A DNA stretch of 46,307 nucleotides from the NCBI RefSeq assembly GCF_001598455.1, contig NZ_BCYZ01000034.1, forward strand, positions 1-46,307. The letters are read 5' to 3'. Below the pieces are notes generated by a model. That model saw only the letters and a program-made list of their open reading frames with translations. It made no database searches and was not told where the DNA came from. Shown here one piece after another: positions 1-8,726 of the stretch. Numbering within the stretch: the stretch's first letter is position 1; each line of letters opens with the position of its first letter. This DNA is from Sphingomonas pruni NBRC 15498 (lineage in GTDB: Bacteria > Pseudomonadota > Alphaproteobacteria > Sphingomonadales > Sphingomonadaceae). The translations under genes were made by a program, and so were the position numbers.

Positions 1-19
1 GGGGAGAGGGAAATTTGCT

Positions 20-1306
20 TCACTTCCGTGCCCATGGCCGCCCCGATGCTTCTTCTTCGCTCAGCATCTGCTGCTGCTGTTCCCTCAGATGCCAGGGCAT
101 TTCCTCGAACACGCCGTCGAACAGGCTGTCGAGCGGCTGGTGCAGGCCGTGGCCGAGGATGCCGTTCTTTTCGGCTTCCTTCTGCGCGTCGCGCACCATC
201 TCGGCGAGTTCCTTGTCCTGCGCGACATGGCGCTCCTCGTCCCATTCGCCGATCGCGATCAGATGGTCCTTGAGCCGAGTCACCGGGTCGCCGAGCGGCC
301 AGGCCGTCGGCTCGCCCGCGGAGCGATATTGCGTCGGGTCGTCCGAGGTCGAATGGCCCTCGGCGCGATAAGTGAAGTGCTCGATCAGGGTCGGGCCCTG
401 GTTGGTCCGCGCGCGCTCGGCCGCCCAGGACATCGCCGCATAGACCGCCAGCGCGTCGTTGCCGTCGACCCTCAGGCCGGCAATGCCATAGCCGATGGCG
501 CGCGCGGCGAAGGTCGTCGCTTCCGCCCCGGCGAAGCCGGAGAACGAGCTGATCGCCCATTGGTTGTTTACGACGTTGAAGATGACCGGCGCGCGATAGA
601 CGGTCGCGAAGGTCAGCGCCGAGTGGAAGTCGCCTTCGGCGGTCGAGCCCTCGCCGCACCAGGTCGACGCGATCCGCGTGTCGCCGCGCGAGGCCGAGGC
701 CATCGCCCAACCGACCGCTTGCGGATATTGGGTGGTGAGATTGCCCGAGATCGAGAAGAAACTGAAGCGGCGTTCGGAATACATGATCGGCAGCTGCTTG
801 CCCTGCAGCTTGTCGCCGGTGTTCGAATAGATCTGGTTCATCATGTCGACCAACGGGCAACCGCGCGAGATCAGGATGCCCTGCTGGCGGTAGCTCGGAA
901 AACACATGTCGTCGTCGGCCAGCGCGGCGGCAGCGCCGATCGACACCGCTTCCTCGCCCAGGCTCTTCATGTAGAAGCTGGTCTTGCCCTGGCGCTGAGC
1001 GCGGAACATGCGCTCGTCGAAGGCGCGGACCAAGGCCATGTTGCGGAGCATGCGGCGCATCGCATCGGGCGATAATTTGGGATCCCACGGTCCGACCGCG
1101 CGGTTATCCTCGTCGAGGACGCGGATCATCGTATAGGCGAGGTCGGTGAAGGTCTGTGCCTTGTCGGCGGTGTCCGGCCGCCGGATAGAACCGGCGGGAG
1201 GGACGTCGACTTCGCCGAAATCGACCGTGTCGCCCGGGCGGAATTTCGGTTCCGGCACGTGCAGCGACAGGGGCTTCAAATTGGCGCGCGGATGCTCGCT
1301 GGCCAT
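20..1306 (-). CDS. bkdA1: Branched-chain 2-oxo acid dehydrogenase E1 component, alpha subunit
   Basis: This is the thiamine-diphosphate subunit that decarboxylates 2-oxoisovalerate and related oxo acids from Val, Leu and Ile in the cytoplasmic E1-E2-E3 complex. The thiamine-diphosphate motif runs from GEG at residues 218-220 to NN at 247-248. The loop YRAEGHSTSDDPTQYR at 313-328 is the conserved E1-alpha loop that carries the regulatory serines in mitochondrial enzymes. At 428 residues with an N-terminal extension it fits the BCKDH type rather than pyruvate dehydrogenase. The start has a GGAGAG ribosome site 5 bases upstream. The E1-beta and E2 genes would be expected next on this strand, beyond base 1, but are outside the window. 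The family assignment is firm; the exact substrate is inferred. Confidence 0.93.
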   Translation of the reverse strand: MASEHPRANLKPLSLHVPEPKFRPGDTVDFGEVDVPPAGSIRRPDTADKAQTFTDLAYTMIRVLDEDNRAVGPWDPKLSPDAMRRMLRNMALVRAFDERMFRAQRQGKTSFYMKSLGEEAVSIGAAAALADDDMCFPSYRQQGILISRGCPLVDMMNQIYSNTGDKLQGKQLPIMYSERRFSFFSISGNLTTQYPQAVGWAMASASRGDTRIASTWCGEGSTAEGDFHSALTFATVYRAPVIFNVVNNQWAISSFSGFAGAEATTFAARAIGYGIAGLRVDGNDALAVYAAMSWAAERARTNQGPTLIEHFTYRAEGHSTSDDPTQYRSAGEPTAWPLGDPVTRLKDHLIAIGEWDEERHVAQDKELAEMVRDAQKEAEKNGILGHGLHQPLDSLFDGVFEEMPWHLREQQQQMLSEEEASGRPWARK

Positions 1307-1472
1307 GCTCTCTCCAGGTTCGACTCAAGCGCCACAACGCTTCGGCGCGGCCTTTGCGCCGTTGTTATAAAATTTCAACGGACTTGGCGAGTCTTGCGTG
1401 GAGAGGGTCGGCATACCGCCCGGCAACCAGGCTGTGACGAGCGGATAAAGCCCGTCATCTCAGCTCAACTAT

Positions 1473-1546
1473 CGTCACCCCAGCGAAAGCTGGGGTCTCA
1501 AGAGAATCGCGATAAGCGTGAGACCCCAGCTTTCGCTGGGGTGACG
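1473..1546. repeat. Palindromic repeat (REP-like), 28-base perfect arms
   Basis: The arms at 1473-1500 and 1519-1546 are perfect reverse complements around an 18-base spacer, and each arm itself contains the palindrome CCCCAGC-GAAA-GCTGGGG. It lies between two minus-strand genes, where it could act as a transcript-stabilising or terminating hairpin. This core is a frequent dispersed repeat in sphingomonad genomes. Confidence 0.85.
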
Positions 1547-1558
1547 GTATGGGAGTAT

Positions 1559-2560
1559 CTATTCCACCGTCTGTTCGATCACGCCGAAGATCGGATGATG
1601 GCGATCGTCCTCGGCCCAGATGCGGACGGTGTCGCCTTTCCTGAGGAAGGGCGTCTTGGCCGCGCCGTCGCGAATCGTCTCGACCGTGCGAATCTCGGCC
1701 AGGCACGAATAGCCGACGCCGCCATCGGCGATCGGCTTGCCGGGGCCGCCATCCGCATCGCGGTTGGAGACGGTGCCCGAGCCGATGATCGTCCCCGCCC
1801 CGAGCTTCCGCGTCTTCGCCGCGTGCGCAACGAGCGTCCCGAAGTCGAAGGTCATGTCCTCCGCCGCTTCCGCGCGGCCGAACGGTTCGCCGTTCAGATC
1901 GACCATCAGCTTGCGATGGAGCCTTCCGTCCTTCCACCAGTCGCCGAGCGAATCGGGGGTCACGAACACCGGCGAGAAGGCGCTGGCCGGCTTGGACTGG
2001 AAGAAGCCGAATCCCTTGGCGAGTTCGCCCGGAATGAGGTTGCGCAGGCTGACGTCGTTGGTCAGGCCGACGAGCACGATCGCATCGAGCGCCCGCTCGC
2101 GCGTCGCGCCCATCGGCACGTCGCCCGTCACGACCACAACCTCGCCCTCGAGATCGCAACCCCAGCTTTCGTCGGCGAGCGGGATCGGGTCGCGCGGACC
2201 GAGAAAACCGTCCGAGCCGCCCTGATACATCAGCGGATCGTGCCAGAAGCTTTCGGGCATCTCGGCGTTTCGTGCCTGTCGAACCAATGCGACATGGTTC
2301 ACATAGGCCGAGCCGTCGGCCCATTGATAGGCGCGCGGCAGCGGCGACGCCGCGTCATGTTCGTGGAAGCGCTCGCGCGGAATTACCTCATGGTCTAGGT
2401 CGGTCTGCAGATTGCGGAGATCGGGCGAGAGTCGATCCCAATCGTCGAGCGCGGCTTGCAGTGTGGGCGCGATATGCCCGGCGTCGGCATACCAGGCGAG
2501 GTCGGTCGACACGACGACGAGTTTGCCGTCACGGCCGTGCTTGAGGCTGGCGAGTTTCAT
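1559..2560 (-). CDS. Fumarylacetoacetate hydrolase family protein
   Basis: This is a 333-residue soluble member of the FAH superfamily, metal-dependent enzymes that cleave or hydrate carbon-carbon bonds in acylpyruvates and related diketo acids, often in aromatic or amino-acid catabolism. The catalytic core is visible as ESWGCDLEGEVVVVTGD, then LVGLTNDVSLRNL, KPASAFSPV and the C-terminal GAGTIIGSGTVSN stretch. I chose the ATG at 2560 because AGGAG lies 5 bases upstream. A longer reading frame extends to 2662 but has no ribosome site and an atypical N terminus. Its neighbours on the same strand degrade branched-chain oxo acids, which fits a catabolic role. FAH proper is one possibility, but homogentisate-pathway partners are not in the window. 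Confidence 0.85.
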   Translation of the reverse strand: MKLASLKHGRDGKLVVVSTDLAWYADAGHIAPTLQAALDDWDRLSPDLRNLQTDLDHEVIPRERFHEHDAASPLPRAYQWADGSAYVNHVALVRQARNAEMPESFWHDPLMYQGGSDGFLGPRDPIPLADESWGCDLEGEVVVVTGDVPMGATRERALDAIVLVGLTNDVSLRNLIPGELAKGFGFFQSKPASAFSPVFVTPDSLGDWWKDGRLHRKLMVDLNGEPFGRAEAAEDMTFDFGTLVAHAAKTRKLGAGTIIGSGTVSNRDADGGPGKPIADGGVGYSCLAEIRTVETIRDGAAKTPFLRKGDTVRIWAEDDRHHPIFGVIEQTVE

Positions 2561-2703
2561 GCGCTCTCCTGAAAACGTTACCCCCGCCTTAGACCCAATT
2601 CGGGGCCGCGCGAAAGCCGGGACGGCGCCGAACGGGTTGACGGTTGCGTAAACTGCCCGCACGTTGGCCGAAAGGTTTCAATCAAGGACCTAAGGAGAGG
2701 ATG

Positions 2704-3858
2704 ATGACCCCCGACAGTGTTCCCGGCCGTTTCGCCTATAACGAGGATCATGAGGCGTTCCGCCAAACCGTCCGCTCGTTCCTGCAGAAGGAAGGCGTGC
2801 CGCACGTCAACGAATGGGAGCACAACCGGCTGGTCCCCAAGGACTTCTGGCGCAAGGCGGGCGAGATCGGGATGCTGTGTCCGACCGTGCCCGAGGAATA
2901 TGGCGGGCTCGGCCTCGATTTCGGCTATAATGCCATCGTCGACGAGGAGATGTCGTATATCGGCGTCCCCGCCGGCTTCTCGCTGCAATCCGACATCGTC
3001 AGCGGCTATCTTGAAACCTATGGTTCGGAAGAACAGAAGAAGCAGTGGCTGCCGCGACTCGTCTCTGGCGAGACGATCACCGCGATCGCGATGACCGAGC
3101 CGGGCACCGGCAGCGACCTGCAGGCGATCCGCACCTCAGCGAAGAAGGACGGCAATCATTATGTCGTCAATGGCAGCAAGACCTATATCACCAACGGCCA
3201 GAACGCCGACCTGGTGCTGGTCGTTGCCAAGACCGATCCCGACGCCAAGCCCGCCTATAAGGGCATGTCGATCATCCTGGTCGAGGCCGATCGCGAGGGA
3301 TTCAAGCGCGGACGCAAGCTCGACAAGATCGGTCAGGACGCTGCCGACACGTCGGAATTGTTCTTCGAGGACGTCCGCGTGCCGATGACCAATTGCCTGG
3401 GTGAGGAAGGCAAGGGCTTCATCTATTTGATGAGCCAGCTCCCGCAGGAACGCCTGTCGATCGCGATCGGCACCCAGGCATCGGCGCAAAAGGCGTTCGA
3501 CGAGACGGTCGAGTTCACCAAGACGAGGAAGGCGTTCGCCGGGATGGTGTTCGATTTCCAGAACACGCGCTTCGTGCTCGCCGACCTTGCCGCCAAGTTG
3601 CAGGTCGGCTGGGCGCATCTCGACTGGGCGATCCAGCGGCACTTGAAAGGCGAGCTGACCCCGACCGAGGGCGCGGCGGCCAAGCTATGGCACACCGAGC
3701 TACAATGGGAGGTCATGGACAAATGCCTCCAGCTGCATGGCGGCGCCGGCTATATGAACGAATATCCGATCGCGCGGATGTGGCGCGCGGCACGCGTGTC
3801 GCGGATCTACGGCGGGACGAACGAGATCATGAAGGAGCTGATCGGACGGTCGCTGTAA
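2704..3858 (+). CDS. Acyl-CoA dehydrogenase family protein
   Basis: This is an FAD-dependent flavoenzyme of 384 residues that introduces the alpha-beta double bond into an acyl-CoA thioester and passes electrons to ETF. The family signatures are present: the FAD-contact segment IAMTEPGTGSDLQAI, the YITNGQNADL segment, and the C-terminal IYGGTNEIMKELIGRSL motif, whose Glu (E in TNEIM) matches the catalytic-base position of many family members. AGGAG at 2693-2697 is spaced 6 bases from the ATG at 2704 and only 3 from the adjacent ATG at 2701, so I favour 2704. It opens a run of co-directional acyl-CoA genes ending at 9730. Its substrate cannot be read from sequence. Confidence 0.93.
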   Translation: MTPDSVPGRFAYNEDHEAFRQTVRSFLQKEGVPHVNEWEHNRLVPKDFWRKAGEIGMLCPTVPEEYGGLGLDFGYNAIVDEEMSYIGVPAGFSLQSDIVSGYLETYGSEEQKKQWLPRLVSGETITAIAMTEPGTGSDLQAIRTSAKKDGNHYVVNGSKTYITNGQNADLVLVVAKTDPDAKPAYKGMSIILVEADREGFKRGRKLDKIGQDAADTSELFFEDVRVPMTNCLGEEGKGFIYLMSQLPQERLSIAIGTQASAQKAFDETVEFTKTRKAFAGMVFDFQNTRFVLADLAAKLQVGWAHLDWAIQRHLKGELTPTEGAAAKLWHTELQWEVMDKCLQLHGGAGYMNEYPIARMWRAARVSRIYGGTNEIMKELIGRSL

Positions 3859-3943
3859 GGCACCGTCCGCACTTCCGAGGTGTCGAGCCACGCTCCGGGC
3901 GCTCGGAAATTTCTACCGCGACCGGAACGGCGATTATTTCATC

Positions 3944-3996
3944 ACGGCCTCTTGACGCTCCATACCCGATCTTCCAATCGCGTTCCAAGAGGCCGT
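3944..3996. repeat. 11-base perfect inverted repeat upstream of the acyl-CoA synthetase
   Basis: ACGGCCTCTTG at 3944-3954 is the exact reverse complement of CAAGAGGCCGT at 3986-3996, with 31 bases between. It sits in the 210-base gap between the acyl-CoA dehydrogenase and the synthetase. It may be a regulator site or an RNA hairpin; nothing else is recognisable in this gap. Confidence 0.5.
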
Positions 3997-4068
3997 AGCG
4001 TCAGCGAAAGAATCGCGCGGCAACTGGGAGAGTCGGATGCAAGCCTTCCGTACCCGAGGTTCCGAGCG

Positions 4069-5721
4069 GTGAGCGCCTGGGGCTATGCCAATGTCTGGGA
4101 ATCGGTCGCGGCGGCGATTCCCGACGAACCCGCAATCGTCCAGGGCGACTGCGTCGTCAGCTTCGCCGACTTCGATGCCGCCGCCGATGCGCTCGCCGCG
4201 CACTTGCTCGCTGCCGGGCTGGGGCATCAGGCCAAGGTCGCGATCTACACGACCAATTGCCCCGAATATCTCATCGCCTGTTTCGCGGCGTTCAAGGCGG
4301 GACTGGCGCCGTTCAACGTCAACTATCGCTACGGGCCGGAAGAAGTCCGCTACCTGCTCGACAATGGCGACGCCGAGGCGGTGGTGTTCGAAGCGGGTTT
4401 CGCCCCGCTGCTCGACCGCGTGCGCGGACAGATGCCGGGCGTGAAGAGCTGGATCGCGGTCGCGGGCGCTGGTGAGGCGGTGCCGGATTGGGCGCAGGGT
4501 TTCGCGACGCTCGCTGCCGCCGTCCCCAACGATCGCCCGGTCGTCGCCCCTTGGGGGCGTCATGACGAGGATCTGCTGCTGATCTTCACCGGCGGCACCA
4601 CCGGCATGCCCAAGGCAGTGATGTGGCAGCAAGGCGATTTGTTCGCCAAGGGCGGCTATGGCGCCAATCCTCTGCTCGGCATCCCGCCGCTTGATAAGCC
4701 CAAGGATGCCGGGCCGCGCGCGCGCGCTACCCCGATCAAGCCGCGCGCGCTGATCGCGCCGCCGCTGATGCACGCGACCGGACTGATCGCCGCATTCGGC
4801 GCGCTCGGCTTCGGCGGCACCGTGATCTTGCTGCCGCATGGCAAGTTCGACCCCGAAGCGATGTGGGATGCGGTCGAACACTGGCGCGCGACACGGATCA
4901 CGATCGTTGGCCAGCCCTTCGCTCAGCCGTTGCTCGAGGCGCTCGATGCCAATCCGGGCCGCTGGAACCTCTCCTCGGTATTCGTGATCGGCTCGTCGGG
5001 CGCGATGTGGAACCGCGAGAACAAGCTCGGCCTGATCCGCCACATGCCGCAGGTCCATCTGATGGATTCCTATTCGTCGTCCGAGGCGTTCGGCATGGGC
5101 ATCTCCACCACCAATGCCAGCGGCGAGACCGCCACCGCGAGCTTCGCGCTTGGCCCCGATTGCGCGATCTTCACCGAAGACGGGCGGCGGGTCGAGCCGG
5201 GCTCGGGCGAGAGCGGGCGGCTCGCGGTCGGCGGGCATATTCCGCTCGGTTATTACAAGGACCCGGCCAAGACCGCGTCGACCTTCCCGACCTATGAGGG
5301 CAGGCGCTGGTCGATGCCCGGCGACTGGGCGACGGTCGATGCCGACGGCATTGTCCGCATCCTCGGCCGCGGCTCCCAATGCATCAATACCGGCGGCGAG
5401 AAGGTGTTTCCGGAGGAAGTCGAGGAAGCGCTCAAGCGCCATCCAACGGTGCGCGACGCGGCGGTGACCGGGGTGCCCGACCCGCGGTTCGGCGAGCGCA
5501 TCGTCGCGCTGGTCGAACCGCATCCGGGAGCAGCGGCGGACGAGGCCGAGTTGCGCGACCATGTGAAGGGGCAGCTGGCGATCTACAAGGCGCCGCGCCA
5601 CGTGCTGGTGGTTGACAGCGTCGCCCGGGCGCCGAACGGCAAACTCGATTACAAGGCGGTCAAGGATCGGGCGCTGGCGTCATTTGGCGCGGCATCGGAC
5701 GAGAAACAGGGGGCGGCGTGA
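4069..5721 (+). CDS. AMP-dependent acyl-CoA synthetase/ligase
   Basis: A 550-residue adenylate-forming enzyme that activates a carboxylic acid to its CoA thioester. The phosphate-binding loop TGGTTGMPK is at residues 174-182, followed by the DSYSSSEAFGMG motif, the GDWATVDADG hinge region, RGSQCINTGGEKVFPEEVEEAL, and the C-terminal PNGKLDYKAVK with the catalytic Lys. The frame is open from 3880, but the region before 4069 reads as non-coding. The GTG at 4069 has GAGG 9 bases upstream and gives the normal N terminus beginning SAWGYANVWE. Its stop overlaps the next gene's GTG by 4 bases, so translation is probably coupled. The acid substrate is unknown; steroid, terpenoid or medium-chain acids are all possible. 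Confidence 0.9.
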   Translation: MSAWGYANVWESVAAAIPDEPAIVQGDCVVSFADFDAAADALAAHLLAAGLGHQAKVAIYTTNCPEYLIACFAAFKAGLAPFNVNYRYGPEEVRYLLDNGDAEAVVFEAGFAPLLDRVRGQMPGVKSWIAVAGAGEAVPDWAQGFATLAAAVPNDRPVVAPWGRHDEDLLLIFTGGTTGMPKAVMWQQGDLFAKGGYGANPLLGIPPLDKPKDAGPRARATPIKPRALIAPPLMHATGLIAAFGALGFGGTVILLPHGKFDPEAMWDAVEHWRATRITIVGQPFAQPLLEALDANPGRWNLSSVFVIGSSGAMWNRENKLGLIRHMPQVHLMDSYSSSEAFGMGISTTNASGETATASFALGPDCAIFTEDGRRVEPGSGESGRLAVGGHIPLGYYKDPAKTASTFPTYEGRRWSMPGDWATVDADGIVRILGRGSQCINTGGEKVFPEEVEEALKRHPTVRDAAVTGVPDPRFGERIVALVEPHPGAAADEAELRDHVKGQLAIYKAPRHVLVVDSVARAPNGKLDYKAVKDRALASFGAASDEKQGAA

Positions 5722-6872
5722 GTATCAGGAACAAGGCCTATATTTCGGGCGCGTACGAACATCCCACCCGGCTCGCGCCCGACAAATCGACGCCGCAGCT
5801 CCATGCCGAATGCGCCGCCGGGGCGCTCGCCGATGCCGGGCTGAGCCTGAAGGATGTCGACGGCTATTTCTGCGCGGGCGACGCGCCGGGCTTTGGCGGC
5901 ATGTCGATGGTCGATTATCTCGGCCTCAACGTCCGTCATGTCGATTCGACCGAGACCGGCGGCTCGTCCTACATCCTGCACGTCAGCCACGCCGCCCAGG
6001 CGATCGCCGCCGGCAAGTGCTCGGTCGCGCTGATCACGCTCGCCGGCCGGCCGCGCTCGGAGCCGTTCGCACGCCAGCTGGGCAATGCGCCCGAGGCGGC
6101 GTTCGAGGGCTGGGTCGGGCAATCGACGCACAACAGCTATGGCATGTGCGCCGCGCGGCACATGCATGAATATGGCACCACGTCCGAACAGCTTGCCTGG
6201 GTCAAGGTCGCGGCGTCACATCACGCCCAATACAATTCGCACGCGATGCTGCGCGACGTCGTCACGGTCGAGGACGTGATCAACTCGCCGATGATCTCGG
6301 ACCCGCTGCATCGGCTCGATTGCTGCGTGGTGTCGGACGGCGGCGGCGCGTTGCTGGTCGTTTCGCCCGAGGTCGCCAAGTCGCTCAAACGGCCCCTGGT
6401 CGCGGTGCGCGGTGCCGGCGAGCATGTGAAGGGGCCGCGCGGCGGGATGAACCTCGACCTGACGACGTCGGCGGCGGCCGTGTCGGGGCCGGCGGCGTTC
6501 GCCGAAGCGGGCGTGACCCCGGCCGACATCCAATATGCCTCGATCTACGACAGCTTCACCATCACCGTGCTGATCCAACTCGAGGATCTCGGCTTCTGCA
6601 AGAAAGGCGAAGGCGGACGTTTCGTCGCCGATGGCAACCTCATCTCGGGGTCGGGCAAGCTGCCGTTCAACACCGATGGCGGCGGCCTGTGCAACAACCA
6701 TCCAACCAATCGCGGCGGCATCACCAAGGTGATCGAGGCTGTCCGGCAATTGCGCGGCGAGGCGCATTCCGCGGTGCAAGTGCCCGATTGCGGCCTCGCC
6801 GTCGCCACCGGCATCGGCGGTGCGCTCGGCGCGCGGCATGGTGCCGCCACCCTGATCCTGGAGCGGCAATGA
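5718..6872 (+). CDS. Thiolase-like protein (SCP-x/Ltp2 type) without the N-terminal nucleophilic Cys
   Basis: A 384-residue thiolase-fold protein of the SCP-x/acetyl-CoA acetyltransferase-like group. The position where thiolases carry the acyl-accepting Cys reads TGGSSYILHVSHA (Ser83-Ser84), so the nucleophile is missing. Retained features include the YDSFTITVLIQLEDLGFC segment (Tyr277) and the NNHPTNRGG segment (His328). Relatives such as Ltp2 pair with a DUF35 protein and act as retro-aldolases on acyl-CoA side chains instead of as thiolases. A DUF35 gene follows directly here with a 4-base overlap. The start is a GTG overlapping the TGA of the synthetase. Family assignment is firm; aldolase activity is inferred from the missing Cys and the partner gene. 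Confidence 0.85.
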   Translation: MSIRNKAYISGAYEHPTRLAPDKSTPQLHAECAAGALADAGLSLKDVDGYFCAGDAPGFGGMSMVDYLGLNVRHVDSTETGGSSYILHVSHAAQAIAAGKCSVALITLAGRPRSEPFARQLGNAPEAAFEGWVGQSTHNSYGMCAARHMHEYGTTSEQLAWVKVAASHHAQYNSHAMLRDVVTVEDVINSPMISDPLHRLDCCVVSDGGGALLVVSPEVAKSLKRPLVAVRGAGEHVKGPRGGMNLDLTTSAAAVSGPAAFAEAGVTPADIQYASIYDSFTITVLIQLEDLGFCKKGEGGRFVADGNLISGSGKLPFNTDGGGLCNNHPTNRGGITKVIEAVRQLRGEAHSAVQVPDCGLAVATGIGGALGARHGAATLILERQ

Positions 6873-7267
6873 TGAGTGAGACCCGCAAGATCCCGGCGCC
6901 GCAGCCCAATGTCGAGAATCAGCGCTTCTTCGACGCCGCCGCCGAGGGGAAATTGCTGATCGGCCAGTGCGACGCCTGTGGCCAGCCGCATTATTACCCG
7001 CGCGCCTTGTGCCCCTTCTGCCTTGCCGAGACCCGCTGGGTCGAGAGCGCCGGCAAGGGCGCGATCTACTCGCTGTCGACGATGCGACGTGGGGCCGGCA
7101 CGCCGTACACGCTGGCGTGGGTGACGCTCGACGAGGGGCCGGCAGCGCTGACCAATATCGCGGCCGAGGATCATGACCGGCTGACGATCGGCCAGCGGGT
7201 GACGGTGCAGTTCACGCCGACCGAAGGCGGTCCGCCGGTCCCGATGTTCGCGCCTGAAGTGGCGTAG
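6869..7267 (+). CDS. DUF35 / Zn-ribbon OB-fold protein, partner of the thiolase-like protein
   Basis: A 132-residue protein with an N-terminal helix, a zinc ribbon (Cys34, Cys37, Cys48, Cys51) and an OB fold containing GKGAIYSLSTMRRG. DUF35 proteins bind thiolase-fold enzymes and are needed for the activity of Ltp2-type aldolases and some acyltransferases, probably by positioning the acyl-CoA. The gene starts in the ATGA overlap with the thiolase-like gene; a second ATG follows at 6872. The short, complete form with no fused hydratase domain indicates a dedicated partner of the preceding protein. Confidence 0.9.
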   Translation: MMSETRKIPAPQPNVENQRFFDAAAEGKLLIGQCDACGQPHYYPRALCPFCLAETRWVESAGKGAIYSLSTMRRGAGTPYTLAWVTLDEGPAALTNIAAEDHDRLTIGQRVTVQFTPTEGGPPVPMFAPEVA

Positions 7268-7286
7268 CGACCATGCCCCTCTTCCT

Positions 7287-7395
7287 CCGTCACCCCGGCC
7301 TTGTGCCGGGGGCCGCCGTGCCGCAGGCTGAGTCCTCTCCATTTAGGGGTCGTGCCTGCCTCCCGGTGGATGCCGGCACAAGGCCGGCATGACGG
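7287..7395. repeat. Palindromic repeat (REP-like) reaching into the MFS gene start
   Basis: The arms at 7287-7309 and 7373-7395 are 23 bases each and match as reverse complements with two mismatches. The shared core is CCGGCCTTGTGCCGG. The right arm contains the sequence GGCATGACGG, whose ATG at 7389 is the start codon of the MFS transporter gene. The same type of element occurs near 25,000 with a slightly different core. Confidence 0.8.
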
Positions 7396-8726
7396 AAGTA
7401 GCGGCAGACTCCCGCCCCCTCGCCCAACGCGAAGCCGAATACGCCGCGTTCGTCGAGGCCAATCTTCGCCGCAATTACACCGCGCATTTCATCCACGGCA
7501 TGCTCGGCATGACCGGGTTCCGGCTGATCTACGCGCCGACCTTCATCCCGACCTATATCCACCGCCTGACCGGCTCGGACGCGCTGGTCGGGCTCGGGAC
7601 ATCGCTGCTCCAGTTCGGCGCGATCATCTCGCCGATCTTCGCGGCGTCGCGATTCGAGACCAAGCAGCGCATCCTGCCCTATTCGATCCGCGCCGGCACG
7701 ATGATGCGGGTGATGATCCTGGGGCTGGCGCTGGCGGGCTGGTTCCTCACCGGCGAGGCGCTCCTGCTCGTCACGCTCGGGCTGTTCTTCCTCCTCGGCG
7801 CGTTCAACGGCACCCAGCGCGTCGCCTTCCAGATGCTGATGGCGAAAGTGATCCCGATCCATCGCCGCGGGCGGTTGCAGGCCTATCGCAACATCACCGG
7901 TGGGCTGATCGCGGCAGCCTTGTCCTATGTCGCGGGACGCTGGCTGATCCAGAATGACGTGCTGGGCAATGGTTATGCCACTACTTTCTTCCTCGCCTTC
8001 GTGCTGACCAGCCTGGGGCTCACCGTGCTGCAGCTGCGCATGGTCGAGCCGATCCCGCCGGTCGTGCGCTCGCCGATGCGCTTCGTCGACCGCGTGAAGA
8101 CTTTCCCGACCCTGCTCGAGGATCGCGGCTATCGTTGGTTCATCCTGGCCGAGGCGTGCTGCGTCTGCGCGCGGATCGGGGGGCCGTTCTATATCCTCTA
8201 TGCCGGCAGCCAGCTCGGACTGTCGGGGATCGTCATCGGCGAATTGTCGCTCGCCTATCTCGGCGCCGACACGGTGTCGAACCTCGCCTGGGGGCATCTT
8301 GGCGACCGCACCGGCTATCGCTCGACCTTCACCCTCGCCGCCGCCTTTTGGGCGGGTGGTATCGCCTTGCTGCTGACGGTCCACCATCCCTGGGCGGTGT
8401 TCGCCGCCTTCTGCTGCCTCGGCGCCGGCAATTGCGGCTATCAGATGAGCCAGCAGACGATGGTGCTCGAATTCGGCGAGCGCGCCGATGTCGCGATGCG
8501 GCTCGCTCTGTCGACGACGATCGAGGGCACGATCTCGGCGATCGGGCCGCTGCTCGGTGGGCTGATGGCATGGAAGCTCGGCTACCCGCCGGTCCTGTGG
8601 CTGTCGTTCGGCTTCCTGTGCATCGCGATCCTGCTGCTCGTCTTTCGCGTGAGAGAACCTCGCCAGCGCGGCGCCGCGGCGATAGTGACCGACGACCTTC
8701 TCCTCCCAGAAAGCGAATCGGCATGA
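7389..8726 (+). CDS. MFS transporter
   Basis: A 445-residue polytopic inner-membrane protein of the major facilitator superfamily, with about twelve hydrophobic segments (for example TMMRVMILGLALAGWFLTG, TTFFLAFVLTSLGLTVLQL, YPPVLWLSFGFLCIAILLL) and a loop HLGDRTGYRSTFTL equivalent to the MFS A-type loop. The conserved-looking N terminus continues unbroken to the ATG at 7389, inside a palindromic repeat, and there is no strong ribosome site upstream. The next ATG (7500) would remove the first membrane segment. It overlaps the next gene by 4 bases and probably imports the compound degraded by the surrounding acyl-CoA enzymes, but this is inference from context. Confidence 0.85.
   Translation: MTEVAADSRPLAQREAEYAAFVEANLRRNYTAHFIHGMLGMTGFRLIYAPTFIPTYIHRLTGSDALVGLGTSLLQFGAIISPIFAASRFETKQRILPYSIRAGTMMRVMILGLALAGWFLTGEALLLVTLGLFFLLGAFNGTQRVAFQMLMAKVIPIHRRGRLQAYRNITGGLIAAALSYVAGRWLIQNDVLGNGYATTFFLAFVLTSLGLTVLQLRMVEPIPPVVRSPMRFVDRVKTFPTLLEDRGYRWFILAEACCVCARIGGPFYILYAGSQLGLSGIVIGELSLAYLGADTVSNLAWGHLGDRTGYRSTFTLAAAFWAGGIALLLTVHHPWAVFAAFCCLGAGNCGYQMSQQTMVLEFGERADVAMRLALSTTIEGTISAIGPLLGGLMAWKLGYPPVLWLSFGFLCIAILLLVFRVREPRQRGAAAIVTDDLLLPESESA

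Noticed and set aside
2644..2703. Extended N terminus of the acyl-CoA dehydrogenase
   Set aside because: The extra residues are not family-like, and a good ribosome site lies just before 2704.
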